Origin: Kitagawia praeruptora
Taxonomy: Eukaryota > Streptophyta > Magnoliopsida > Apiales > Apiaceae
Assembly (NCBI GenBank): GCA_037693485.1
Contig: CM075344.1
Coordinates: forward strand, 24,760,501-24,824,500
DNA: 64,000 nucleotides
Reading direction: 5' to 3'
Position numbers and translations under genes: made by a program
Notes under the pieces: model-generated
Database searches by the model: none
What the model saw: only the letters and a program-made list of their open reading frames with translations
Told to the model about the DNA's origin: nothing
In this document: piece by piece, positions 54,216 through 64,000 of the stretch
Position numbering within the stretch: the stretch's first letter is position 1
Layout of the letters: each line of letters opens with the position of its first letter

Positions 54216-57044
54216 TTGGTAGCTCAAAGAAGATTACCTAAATCAGTAGCCTTCAAGTTTGGTGACTTTGATTTTATAACAAACAATCATGTAGCAGCTA
54301 TCACCAACAAGGAAGGAGTGTCAACTGATTTTCATCCAATCATGAACTTTCTGGCGTATGGACCATTAAGTTATGCATTGACAGCATCTCCACAAAATAA
54401 TCAAGCAGCTGTTACACAAGCTTGGGAGAATGCTGAGGTAATTGATTCTACTCAGAGTCAATCAGCAAAAGAGAATTTTCTCTGACATTACAAAGAAGGA
54501 CAATGAAAAGAATCTAGATGAAATACCTGCAATTCATTATCCACATCATGTTCAGGTAATTCTTAAAACTCATCTTCCTACTCTCTACAATTCTTCTTTC
54601 TTTTGTGGTGAAATGGCTCAGGAATCTCATTTGGAGAAGAACCCACCTGTGTCTACCCAAGTAACCCAAAACATTATAGTCTCTGAAACAATCCAAGAAC
54701 AAAGTTTTAATCCACAGCCTATTGTTTCAAAGAAACCAACCTCTGGTGTTTCTCAAAAGACATCAGTTGTAAGGAAGAGAAGATTTGTTGTGTCAAGTAG
54801 TAGTAGTTCTAGTGAAGATGATGATCATATATCTCTTGCTGAGAGAGAAGAATTGAAGGCTGCAATTCGACTTTCTAAGCTAGGACAAAGAGATGAAGCA
54901 CCTAGTCACAGCCAGGCTGCAGTTTCTCAAAAGACTGTAGTACTTAAAAAGGGAAAATAGTTACTGGATACTATCTCTCAAAAGACTATGTCTATTGAAA
55001 AAGGATCTCATCCCAAGATCACTTCTGTGTCTACACCTCTTGAGTCTTCTCAGGATAAATCTTTTGCTCACTATACCAGGAGAACAAGGAGAAAGATTCA
55101 ATTGTCACCTACACACACAGAGTCTAGTCCAACTAATATCATGCAGGTCTCTACAAATGAAGCTACAATCAAGTCAGCAAATGACCATAGAGATCTGGAT
55201 ATTGATTCTTCATGGGAAACTACATTATCATACAGACTGGCTATTAGACTAATTTCTCTCAAAGTGAAGTTGTCAAGGCCTGTTCTAGATTTTCTGGTTA
55301 AAAGAGTACCAAAACTTTTGTTTCCAGATGAATATGGACTTCTACATCAAAGACTTGACTTAATGAAGATGTATTTCAATGTATCTATCAGAAGACAATT
55401 AGTCAAGAAATTTGGACTCTTGAAGCATGTTGCACTTCAATCACTTCATGCATATTTATTTGACAAGGATGTCATTATTGAAGATGCTTCAGCTCAAGGT
55501 GAACAACTGGAGGAAGTAGATAGAGGAATGTAGTCAACAGAAGATACTATTGCACCAGTGGTGGATAGTAGGAAAGATCAGATCACGGTCACTATAACAC
55601 AAGAACCATCTAGTCAGAGGTTGGATGACTCAGGAGCTGTGATAGCTGATGTTGAAAGGTCTTCTATGATACTGAAATTGCAAGTGAGAAACCCTATGAT
55701 ATGGGAGGAATAACTTTGACTAATTTTCTTGAAGATCAAACAAATATTATTCAGTCAGAGTCTATCCACCTTGAGGGTGAGTCTCAGCAAACAACACTTA
55801 AAGATGGTGATGTACTAACTATGGTGTCTAATGAAGTATTACTGAAGACATCAAAGTCTAGTAAAGAACCTGAAAGTGGTATACTGGAGCCTGTAGTCTC
55901 TGGAAGGAAAGAAGATGATTGTAAGGGTTCAGAGATTATAGCAGCTCACTCCTTGGAGAAAACCTCAAGCCCCATGCCATATGAGGAACCCTCTCTCCAT
56001 GTGAGTTCAGGTATAAAAACTTCTTCTAAACTCTATTTTTCTGTAGGTCATGAGAGCACTTATCCAAATTTAAGTGATACACTTAAAAAGATGGATATTG
56101 ATCCACAATTAGAGCGGCTGGCTCCTGACCAGGCAAAAGGAGAGGTAGAAAGAGTGTTGACTTTAGATAGTCAAAGTGAGATTGAGGGTATGGATGATCA
56201 ACTCCATAGTGAGGGAGAGAAAATTAGAAAACCATTGTTTGATTTCTGGGATCAGGTTTTTCCTGAATCTTGGTCTAATAATCTTGGTATGGATGCTGGT
56301 ACTTATTCTTTTATCAAAATGTATGAGAATAATGACTTAGCAAAGCACAATTCAAAGCCAGAAGTTAAAGCTCAGAAGCAAAAAAAAAAGCTTGCAGGAA
56401 TTATCAACAGAAGAGGTGAAAGGCTAAGACAAACTTCTACACCATCAGTACCAGAAGATATTTCTAATGATCCAAGTATTCCGTTGTATGTACTACCAAT
56501 ATCAACCAGAATTGAGACATCAACAGTATCTGATCAATCTAAGGAGGTGTCAGGATTTGTAGATGTTAGTACACAGAATACTGGTGAAGGACAAGATGAT
56601 CATATTGCAGCTTCAGATCAGAAAGATGAAGATGTTTGTAACTCTAATCGAGTTTTGTTACTTGAATATCATTCTACACAGGCAACTTCTTCTACAAGAC
56701 TTGAATCTGAAGATATTCCAAACACTTCCAACATTGAAGTCAATTCTGAAGTTCTACAAGACATTCAGAAATCTCAAGTTGAAATTCAATCAAGACTTCA
56801 AACACTTGAAGATAACCAAGTCACTATTATGGAAAATCAAGCAGTTCTGATGAATCTTATTTGTTCTGTTACTGAATCTCTTGGAATTCATGTTGCTGAT
56901 GTCAAAAAGGGGGAGATAAAAATAGTTCAAAGGCAACAAACTGGGGGAGATAAACAGACTGGGAGAGATAAAAGAAGAACTAAGGGTGACAGAGGTGAAT
57001 CTCATCATGGAAGTGGTAAAGGAAAAGAAGCGTCAAATAGTTGA
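54216..57044 (+). pseudogene. Element C env-like ORF, start lost, internal deletion and stops
   Basis: The codon matching B's ATG is TTG at 54216-54218. Around 54466-54470 the sequence jumps, relative to B, over about 0.7 kb. The junction shows CAGCA microhomology and changes the frame. In-frame TAGs follow at 54958-54960 and 55531-55533, and another shift lies before 55701. The last frame ends at 57044. What remains aligns with B env-like through its acidic middle and C-terminal coiled-coil stretch. Confidence 0.9.
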
Positions 57045-57215
57045 ATTCTTTCGTCTAAGTAATGGATACGATACTATGTCTATATCTAAAAAGAGGAGGT
57101 ACTTAACTTCATGATTTTTGAATTCATAAATTCTATTCTGATTGTATTGTTATATGTTTTGACATCAACAACTCAGATTTATGCTTCAGATTTTAAAGCA
57201 TAAATAGGGGGAGAT
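56908..57215 (+). other. Element C 3' end with multiple polypurine motifs
   Basis: AAAAAGGGGGAGATAAAA (about 56907), CTGGGGGAGATAAA (about 56942) and CTGGGAGAGATAAA (about 56960) precede the final AATAGGGGGAGAT at 57203-57215, which abuts the LTR. Confidence 0.75.
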
Positions 57216-57975
57216 TGTTAGGAATAATTCATGAGTTGTGATGTTAAGAATAGAATTTTACTTATAATTCTTGTATATCCTGATCTTATAAAGGATTTAG
57301 CACTTTGTATAGGAAATATGTGTTAGACAGTTATCTGTAAAGTTTAGTCAGGAATGAACAGTGCATCAAGTACTACATGTCAGGAACTCATGAGATCGAA
57401 TCCTGATATGTCAAGTCAAATATTGATCAAGTACTGATAGGATGGTTAGATCCTAATGCAAGATGGAATCCTGATATCAGTCGTGTTACTGATGATGTCA
57501 TTATGGATGCTACAGAAACTGGCAAGTGCTATAAAACAGGATCGTTGTTTGAAGAACAAGCAAGAAGATATTATGAAGGGAAAAATTTTCTATTGATGGA
57601 AACTATCAACTGGACGGTAGAACATTGTCATGTATAGATTATCTTTCTGTAATTAGTTGATAGGAAGCATTATAAATACTCTCTCTATATCATTGTAAAA
57701 AGAGTCGAACAAGTGTGAGTTGTAAGTTCGTGAGCGTAGCTCTGTATAAGGTTTGTATTCGAGAGTTCGAAACAAACAGAGAGAGAGATTTGTATTGTCA
57801 GCAGCTGCTAAAGGTATTTGTACACCTTTGGTAGAGTTTGTATTTGATCTTATTAATACAAACAGAGTTTGATTCATTCGTTTATTCTTGTTCATATAAC
57901 CAAGCAAAAATCAGACACGATTATATAACTTGTATTCAACCCCCCCCCCCCTTCTACAAGTTATTCGAGTTAACA
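57216..57975 (+). repeat. Element C 3' LTR
   Basis: It is 760 bp, TGTTAGG...GTTAACA, with TATAAATA at 57671-57678. A run of ten or more C near 57941 is expanded compared with the 5' LTR. TSD CTCAG follows. Confidence 0.95.
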
Positions 57976-57980
57976 CTCAG

Positions 57981-60900
57981 TATACGATGATGGAGGAGAG
58001 AATGGGACTCCATCCATTGTATTCATTAATGAAGATCAACAGTTTGTTATCACTCCAAATACTGTTAGAGAAACAATGGGTTTTGACACTCATACTTCGT
58101 ATAGTGTGCTTTCTGAAACAAATCTGCATGAGATGTTGCAGCAGATTGGGTATTCAGGATCTCTGGCAAAACTTGGATCGGTTAAAAGGCCACAGTTACG
58201 AAAAGAATGGAGTTTCTTTTTCGATTGTATTACCAGGGAATTTGGAAACAAAGTCACCAACTGGGATGCAATTCCAATTGACAGTCTTCAAATCGGGTAT
58301 TCTTTACTCTATGGTACTAATTTTGATTTTGGACGACGTGTGTTAATGAATTTAGGTGGTAGATTGTCAGCACCTACAACAGTATATTTTGCTAGATTTT
58401 GTCAATTGTTATATACTGCCTGTGTGCCAAATGTTCAAACTGTTGAGGATGACAAAATTCAGCCATTTAAAGTCAACAAGAGATTTTTCTCTGATTTGAC
58501 AAACAAAGATGCCACCAAAGAGCAGTTACCTGTCTTTGTCTTTCCACTTGCTTTACAAAACTTTCTAAACCAACCACAAGAATCTCAACCTACTCAATCC
58601 TTAAACACTGATTCTATTTCAAACTCTGCACCCAATGAACCTCAACCCAATTCATCCATCACACAACCAAAACCTACATCAACTCAACCTGAACCTCTAA
58701 ACACTGAACCTTTAAACAGTGAACCACCTAAAAAATCTCAATCCCAACCACAGCCTCCTTCTACTACACATCAACCTGAACAACAACCATCCAAATCAAA
58801 GCTCAAACGTAAAGGGAGAACCAAGCATGCTGCTATTAACTCAAGACATAGCACTGCTAGAGCCACACTGGCCAGAAAGGAAAAGAAGGAAAGAGCAAAT
58901 ATGTCCTCATCACCTTCTACTATTAATCTTGATGAAGAAGAGACAATGTCTAATGAAGAAGAGGTAGCTGTCGAGGTACAAACATATAAGAGAAGGAAGC
59001 TGGTTATTTCTGATTCAGATGATGAGATGGTCATTGCAGCTCCAGAGGATATCTTTAAGGAGACTCCTACTGTTGAGACAGAGATTAACACAGCATCAAA
59101 TCCAGCAGAACATGAACTCAGAATTGATGAACCAGTGATTGCTGGGGTTCAAATTGAAAAAGATGACAGAACTGAGTTACCTGTCATGGAAGAATTTGAT
59201 GAAAATTTTATTGAAGTCGAGGTACCTACTCCAACACCCATGGTTGCAACAAATTCTACAGATACTGGTGTTGCAGATCAGCCTACTGTAGTACTAGAAG
59301 AAACAGAGGTTGCATCTCATACAGAGTTATTCTCTGATGCACATCAAGTCTCTAATCATGGTGAGGAAATTGATCAACCTGCAAAAGTTGTCTCTGCTAC
59401 TCATGAAGAACCAGTTACTAAAGAAGCATCCGTTGATGAACTTCATGAAGAAAATGCCTCAGTTGCAGATGCAGATTATCAAGATCAAGTTCAAGCTGAT
59501 GAAAATGCAAATGATTTTTTTGCAGAACTGAGTGGAGATGCTGGTTCTGTTCCAACTGTTCAAGATCCAGTTCAGACTGATGGATAGAAAATAGGGGAGA
59601 AACCAGACTTTGCTGGACCTTCTGTAAGGGAAATTGAAGATGATTATCTGGTTAAGTAAACTGCAGATTGGTATGAAGTAGACTACATCTTTCCTGTTGG
59701 AAGAGCAGCTACTTTTCTCAAGGATAACTCTAAGAAGATTTCCAATCCAGATATTCTTACTTGTTTGCAAGGTACAGTGATTCAGGTTAAGACTTTGAAT
59801 CACAGATTTGATTCTACTCAGAAGTCCATAATAGATCTCAGAACTGAAGTCGCAAATAGAGAAATGAGTCTATAGAGGGACAACACTAGGTTGTTTCAAA
59901 CCTTCTCCAAAGATCAAGAAAATTTAACTCAGAGATTAGGCAAAGTTGAAGAAAATCAGACTTTGTTAGCTGACAAGATTGACTCTATTGCAAATTTTCT
60001 TGAGTTAATTACTTCAATCTTGATTCCTGATGATGTCAAAAAGGGGGGGAGATATGCTAATACTAAATGCAGGCAATCTCAAACTCTGACTAAAAAGGAT
60101 GATGCTGGAGATGGAGGAGCAGATGATCAATGTAGGAGATTGAGATCTGGGAAGTCGATTGCTCATTCTGAAAAAGTGGACAAAGTGAAAATTGCAAAGT
60201 CTGGTGGAACAAACACTGATGTTCAAAGTACTTCGAAGATCATGCATTTAAAATTCTCTGACAATCCACAAACTGATGAAGAGCTTGCTGCTAAGTTATT
60301 TCTTGAAGAAAATGAAGAGGGAGTTACTCTTGCAGACATTCAAGCTGAGGAAAAGAGTTTACAAGCAGAACATAAGAAGGCTTTGAAGTCTGGCAAGTTG
60401 AAGAAGAATGTAAAAGCTGCTGAGCCTGTTCTTAAAGGCATTGTGATTAAAGAGAATGTTGGTGTTGATCAAAGGATGCATGTATCCAGGAAGCCAACAG
60501 ATGCAGAAAGTAAGCAAAAGCTTAAAGGTATTGCTGAAGAAGAAAGAGTTTCAAAGAAATCAAGTGCAACCTCTGTTTCTACACAAGTTGTACAGAACAA
60601 AGGAAACACAACCTCTGTTGCTACACAAGTTGTGTCAAAACCTCTATCTTCTCAGTTGAGATCATTTTTTGGTAAAGGAACATTTATTGATCCAAATCAG
60701 GCTTCTGGAGGTCCTATGGATTTTTCTGATGGAAGAGCTCTAACAGGGAAAATTGGAAGAAATAAAGCTGGATTGGGCTCTCATAGAGATCAAAGACAAC
60801 AAACTGGTCCTAGAGATCCTTCCTCACTTGCTATTCCAGGTCATGGTGTAACTCAAGAAAGCTTAGACAGACTGGAATCAGTACAGTTGGTCCATCAGAA

Positions 60901-61426
60901 GAGTTTGGAAAAAGATTTTCTCTTATATTTTATGACTGATGGAACAGTATACAAGATTGGTGAATTTGATCTTGATCTGAAATACTGGGAAGAACTTGAA
61001 TATGTTCTGTATCTGTTCAAGGTAAGGAATCGAAGAACTGAGTCAGTTGCAAATGTGCTTAGACAGAAGATGCTTCATAACTTGGCAACTAGAGGCATGA
61101 AATACAACAGCAGATATGTTCCTAAATACAGAGATTGGAATGGAAATCTTATTGAGATGAAGAAGGGTACTACAAAGCTGAAGACTGATCTGGGTATTAC
61201 AGTTCTTGATTTTAATTCACAATCAGATGAAGTGAAATTTATCAGACTGGGAAATGATATGAGGAGAAACAAAATCTATGATCTAAGGTCTGCTATCTAT
61301 CAGACTGATGAGAATGATCCTGAGTTAAGGGAAATCAGAGAGATAATGCAGAGAGAGCTTGAGAATGCTGAAAGAAGATTGCTGATAGACTATCTCAGAG
61401 CTACACCAGATCTTGAGGCAATTTGA
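57981..61426 (+). pseudogene. Element A env-like ORF, main part, three nonsense codons
   Basis: This continues the frame cut at 31643. Three in-frame stops (TAG 59585-59587, TAA 59657-59659, TAG 59873-59875) interrupt it, but the frame is never shifted to its end at 61426. FLRKEW-type conserved sequence appears as QLRKEWSFFFDCITREF near 58195. A Pro/Gln/Ser-rich tract follows (58560-58800), then acidic low-complexity and a coiled-coil-like stretch near 59930. The charged C-terminal half (YKIGEFDLDLKYWEELEYVL) resembles the D env-like C-terminus. No membrane segment is evident. Confidence 0.88.
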
Positions 61427-61588
61427 TAAAAGATGCTCTGTAAGGATTTCTTGTTTTACTGTAGATTTTGTTTAAGTAAACGTTTAAACTTTGATTACTT
61501 GTTAAACACTGCATTTGTTTATTTTGTTCTGACATCATCAATTATCATTAACTTGTGCATTTTTGTTAATGAACAAGTTGGGGGAGAT
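61427..61588 (+). other. Element A 3' untranslated region and polypurine tract
   Basis: A short non-coding stretch ends with AAGTTGGGGGAGAT, the polypurine tract at about 61577-61588, directly before the LTR. Confidence 0.85.
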
Positions 61589-62139
61589 TGTTAGATATAA
61601 TTGATGTAATTACTAATCAGTGTTTAAGTGATACAGTGTTAAAAAAGAGTTTAAACTGGAAGTAGTCAGAGTTTGAATAAACGCTGACGGATGGAAGCGC
61701 AAATGCTGATTACTGGAAGCGCAACAGAGTTTGTTAAACTCTGTCTGGCGGAAGCGTCTGCAAGTCAACAGTGATTGAAGATTAATTGAAGATAAACATG
61801 GAAGCAATATCTTTGAAGATTGGATAGCTATCAAAGAGATTGAGTTGACTTAGAAGACGTGTAGCAATCGTAATTGATATCAATTGTATAGCTTAATTGT
61901 AGGAATATCAATTTACGATTGTATAGCAGCTGTATGTTTTATAAATACAGTTAGGTTAACCCTAGAAGGGTATCGAACATTTGATATATTGATTCATTGT
62001 AACCTAAGCAGCTCTCTGTGATATTTTACATCACTGAGAGAGGAATTATTAATTCCAAACAGTTTTTAATTAGAAAAACGTGTGTTCTTGTTAATCTCTC
62101 ATACAGTACTTGATTATATTTTGTGTATTCGACCTAACA
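61589..62139 (+). repeat. Element A 3' LTR
   Basis: It is 551 bp and holds the ~32 bases (CTCTGTCTGGCGGAAGCG region) missing from the 5' LTR. TSD CAAAA follows at 62140-62144. Confidence 0.95.
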
Positions 62140-62144
62140 CAAAA

Positions 62145-62409
62145 GACAGAGAGAAAAAGGGGGACATCATAAAGTAAAGAAAAAAGAGACGGTGAGAAAG
62201 GTTTCTTCCGATGATGGTTACTGACCATCAAAAAAAATCCGTCGGCCATCAATATCCAATTTGAATGGCAGCACCTGGCAAAAAAAAAAATTGAATGACA
62301 ACAGCCACGAAACAGGATTTTAAAATAGTCCGGGCTAAAATATTGCTAATTTTGAATGTTACCCGAGATTTTATTAAAATTTCTACTGAATTTTAACTAA
62401 AAATCAAGA
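62145..62409. other. Short intergenic stretch, no gene
   Basis: It is purine-rich at the start, continuing the purine-rich DNA on the left side of A (GGAGGACACACAC | GACAGAGAGAAAAAGG). No open frame or repeat is recognised. Confidence 0.5.
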
Positions 62410-63235
62410 TTTGAAAAAACAACAATTGAGCTTGACCATTCCGAGATCAAAGCCAAAGATGGTTCAGGGGCCTATCAATGTCACTCCTAGTGAACTAGCC
62501 TCCATGCTGCAACTTCAAATCCGGATGCACCGGTTATGCTCAGCCGAATCCTCTGACTCCTGGCATGCTAATCTGTTCTTAAATGTAAGCTTATTGAGCT
62601 AGAAAACTATCAAGTCGAGCGAACTTATGGCTTAGCTCCAGTGTGCAAATATTTGACAAGAAATGAAAATGGTGACTTTGGCTTTCGGTCCTATTTCAGG
62701 ACAGAATTTCTTTAGATAGCTGGTAATTTATTCTTTACTCTTCTTTAGACTAAGCTCTGGTTAAGTTATCCTATTGGTTCTAATGGCTACTTAATGTAAC
62801 TACAGGCACTACTTGAAAGATGTCGTTCTTGATGGTGGATATCCATTTAACAAAGCCTTTGAAATGAATTCATTTGAATATAATTGCACAGACCCTTGAT
62901 TCAATAAGATCTTTAACCAAGTTGTGAAAAATCATTCATCCATTATCATCAATAATATCCTTGAAAACTAGAATGGTTTTGAAGGTCACTCATCTTTAGT
63001 TGATGTTGGTGGTAATACGGGTGCCACCTTTAACACAATCATGTCGAGGTACCCTACTATCAAAGGTATACTTCAATCTTCCCCATATTGTCGAAGATGT
63101 TCCATCTTATAAGGGTGCGTACATTATATATTTCACTTTTATTAATTTGACAAGTTGGATACCACTTCAGTATATTGTACAAAACGTCTTGTCCTATGTT
63201 TAGGTATGGAACATGTTGGAGGGGACATGTTTTGA
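62410..63235 (+). pseudogene. O-methyltransferase pseudogene, exons 1-3 with introns kept
   Basis: Exon 1 relic (62410-62710) shows IELD, ELASMLQ-like sequence, LLKCKLIELENYQVERTYGL-like codons and CKYLTRNENG in shifting frames with several stops. The donor AGCTG|GTAA remains. Exon 2 begins after CTACAG at about 62805 (HYLKDVVLDGGYPFNKAF). It contains a TGA after DP, a TAG after LEN and LVDVGGNTG in place of GGGTG, and is shifted after YPTIKG. Exon 3 (VEHVGGDMF-like, MEHVGGDMF, about 63205) stops at TGA and the similarity ends; no exon 4 follows. Kept intron positions identical to the gene at 3542-4887 show DNA duplication, not retrocopying. Confidence 0.88.
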
Positions 63236-63392
63236 AGCCAATTTGGGTCATGGGGGAGCCTAGTCATGCAGAATGGTGGTAGATTCGGGTACCCCTAATT
63301 TGGTCATTAGATTAGCTTGAAATATTTAATTTATGTTTAGTTTCTAATTTCTAATCTAAGTTAGTTTTTATTAGAATAAGACCCTATATATA
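63236..63392. other. Short intergenic stretch, no gene
   Basis: AT-rich DNA between the OMT relic and the MITE. Nothing is recognised in it. Confidence 0.5.
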
Positions 63393-63751
63393 TAGGGGCT
63401 GCTCAAATGAAACCCCTTATAATGAGACTCTCTCTTATAATGAGTCCCCTCATATATCTTTTATTCTAAAGGGTCCCGCCAGGGGCACCCAATACGAAAA
63501 ATGCTTATAATTATATCCTCTATCCATTCATCAAAAAAAATAAAAAAATATGCTGACACGTCATCATTTTTTTTTGAAAAAAAATTTTTTTTTTAAAATT
63601 TTTTTGGTGAATGAATAGATGGTAGAATTATAAGATTTTTTTTGTATTGGGTGCCCCTGGCGGGGCCCTTTAGAATAAAAAATATATGAGGGGGACTCAT
63701 TATAAGAGAGGGTGTCATTATAAGGGGGGGTCTCATTTGAGCACCTCCTAT
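63393..63751. mobile_element. Fold-back MITE, about 360 bp
   Basis: The left end TAGGGGCTGCTCAAATGA and right end TCATTTGAGCACCTCCTA are inverse. The arms continue almost to the centre (CCTTATAATGAGACTC, AAAGGGTCCCGCCAGGGGCA and their inverses), leaving an A/T-rich core near 63530-63600. TATATATA stands on both sides, so the target duplication cannot be defined. There is no coding potential; the 69-codon minus frame is arm sequence. Confidence 0.8.
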
Positions 63752-63757
63752 ATATAT

Positions 63758-64000
63758 ATAGGCTAGCGTTCAAATAGAAATCAACCTTAAAATATAAACT
63801 AGAAACTTACACTAAATAAATTATATTTCATTTATTTTAAGGGTCCCGCTAGGGGCACCTTCGCAAAAAACTTATAAATTTCTTGGCTCTATTCAACAAA
63901 AAAAATAATAATAAAATTATTCGTCACTGTCACGTCATCACGTGAACATTAATTTTTTATTTTTTTTTTATTTTTTTTTTGTTGAATGGAGCCAAGAATT
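63758..64000. mobile_element. Second related MITE, truncated by the window end
   Basis: It starts TAGGCTAGCGTTCAAATAGA and shares AAGGGTCCCGC(T/C)AGGGGCACC and a following CTTATAA with the MITE just before it. AATTTCTTGGCTCTATTCAAC (about 63876) has its inverse GTTGAATGGAGCCAAGAATT at the window end, so the second arm is only beginning. Confidence 0.7.

Larger units (their letters stand above)
31644..57975 (+). mobile_element. Element C: Sirevirus-like copia retrotransposon, host of element D
   Basis: The 5' LTR (31644-32065 continued at 46770-47099) and the 3' LTR (57216-57975) bound it, with perfect TSD CTCAG at 31639-31643 and 57976-57980. Removing D leaves about 11.6 kb. It is the same family as B. 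LTRs differ at roughly 14 of 750 positions plus small indels by eye (about 2%). Gag, pol and env-like are all disrupted, and two integrase residues are altered. Confidence 0.95.
11132..62139 (+). mobile_element. Element A: Sirevirus-like Ty1/copia retrotransposon, host of the nested stack
   Basis: LTRs at 11132-11650 and 61589-62139 share their sequence and their TGTTAG...CTAACA ends. CAAAA at 11127-11131 and 62140-62144 is a perfect 5 bp TSD. The order is LTR, PBS, gag, pol, spacer, env-like ORF, polypurine tract, LTR, all on the plus strand, which is the Sirevirus plan. Element B interrupts gag at 13271-25445, and C (carrying D) interrupts the env-like ORF at 31644-57975. With these removed, A is about 12.5 kb. 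About 15 substitutions per 519 LTR bases (by eye, about 3%) and many coding breaks make it the oldest member. Confidence 0.95.

Overview
This is a piece of flowering-plant nuclear DNA, from a eudicot. Supporting signs are genes with GT-AG introns, a plant-type O-methyltransferase (OMT), plant BAHD and F-box remnants, and long Ty1/copia elements primed by initiator tRNA-Met. The intact OMT reads most like the caffeate/bergaptol OMTs I remember from the carrot family, so Apiaceae is my guess. That guess is inference only.

Left flank (1-11,131). It holds a broken BAHD acyltransferase (259-868, minus), an old LTR-element fragment between two copies of a ~235 bp segment (928-2382), a degraded F-box-like remnant, an OMT last-exon remnant, and one apparently intact four-exon OMT gene (4887-3542, minus). 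Beyond that the flank is a patchwork of DNA transposons: a CACTA-like region, a 1.14 kb fold-back element with a perfect 9 bp target-site duplication (TSD), and a hAT-like element inside a tandem duplication.

Centre (11,132-62,139). These 51 kb are one nested stack of four Sirevirus-like (SIRE/Maximus type) copia elements, each bounded by a perfect 5 bp TSD. Element A (plus, TSD CAAAA) is the host. Element B (minus, TSD GTCTA) sits in A's gag. Element C (plus, TSD CTCAG) sits in A's envelope-like ORF. Element D (plus, TSD GATTA) sits in the 5' LTR of C. LTR divergence counted by eye is about 3% for A, 2% for C, 0.7% for B and zero for D, which agrees with the nesting. A and C are heavily mutated. 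B keeps gag and most of pol. D has identical 1,053 bp LTRs and open gag, pol and env-like frames, so it looks very young and possibly autonomous. B and C belong to one family and lie in opposite orientations around a 6.2 kb spacer, making a giant inverted repeat.

Right flank (62,140-64,000). It holds an OMT pseudogene that keeps its intron positions, with no last exon seen, followed by two related fold-back MITEs, the second cut by the window edge. OMT pieces on both sides of the stack suggest that the retroelements accumulated within a local OMT cluster.

The most unusual observations are listed in the findings. They are the young intact element D with its TCGA-rich spacer, the promoter-like DNA upstream of every env-like ORF, a matching antisense ORF in B and C, an intron-acceptor-like motif at all four gag-pol junctions, and a microhomology rearrangement in the left flank.
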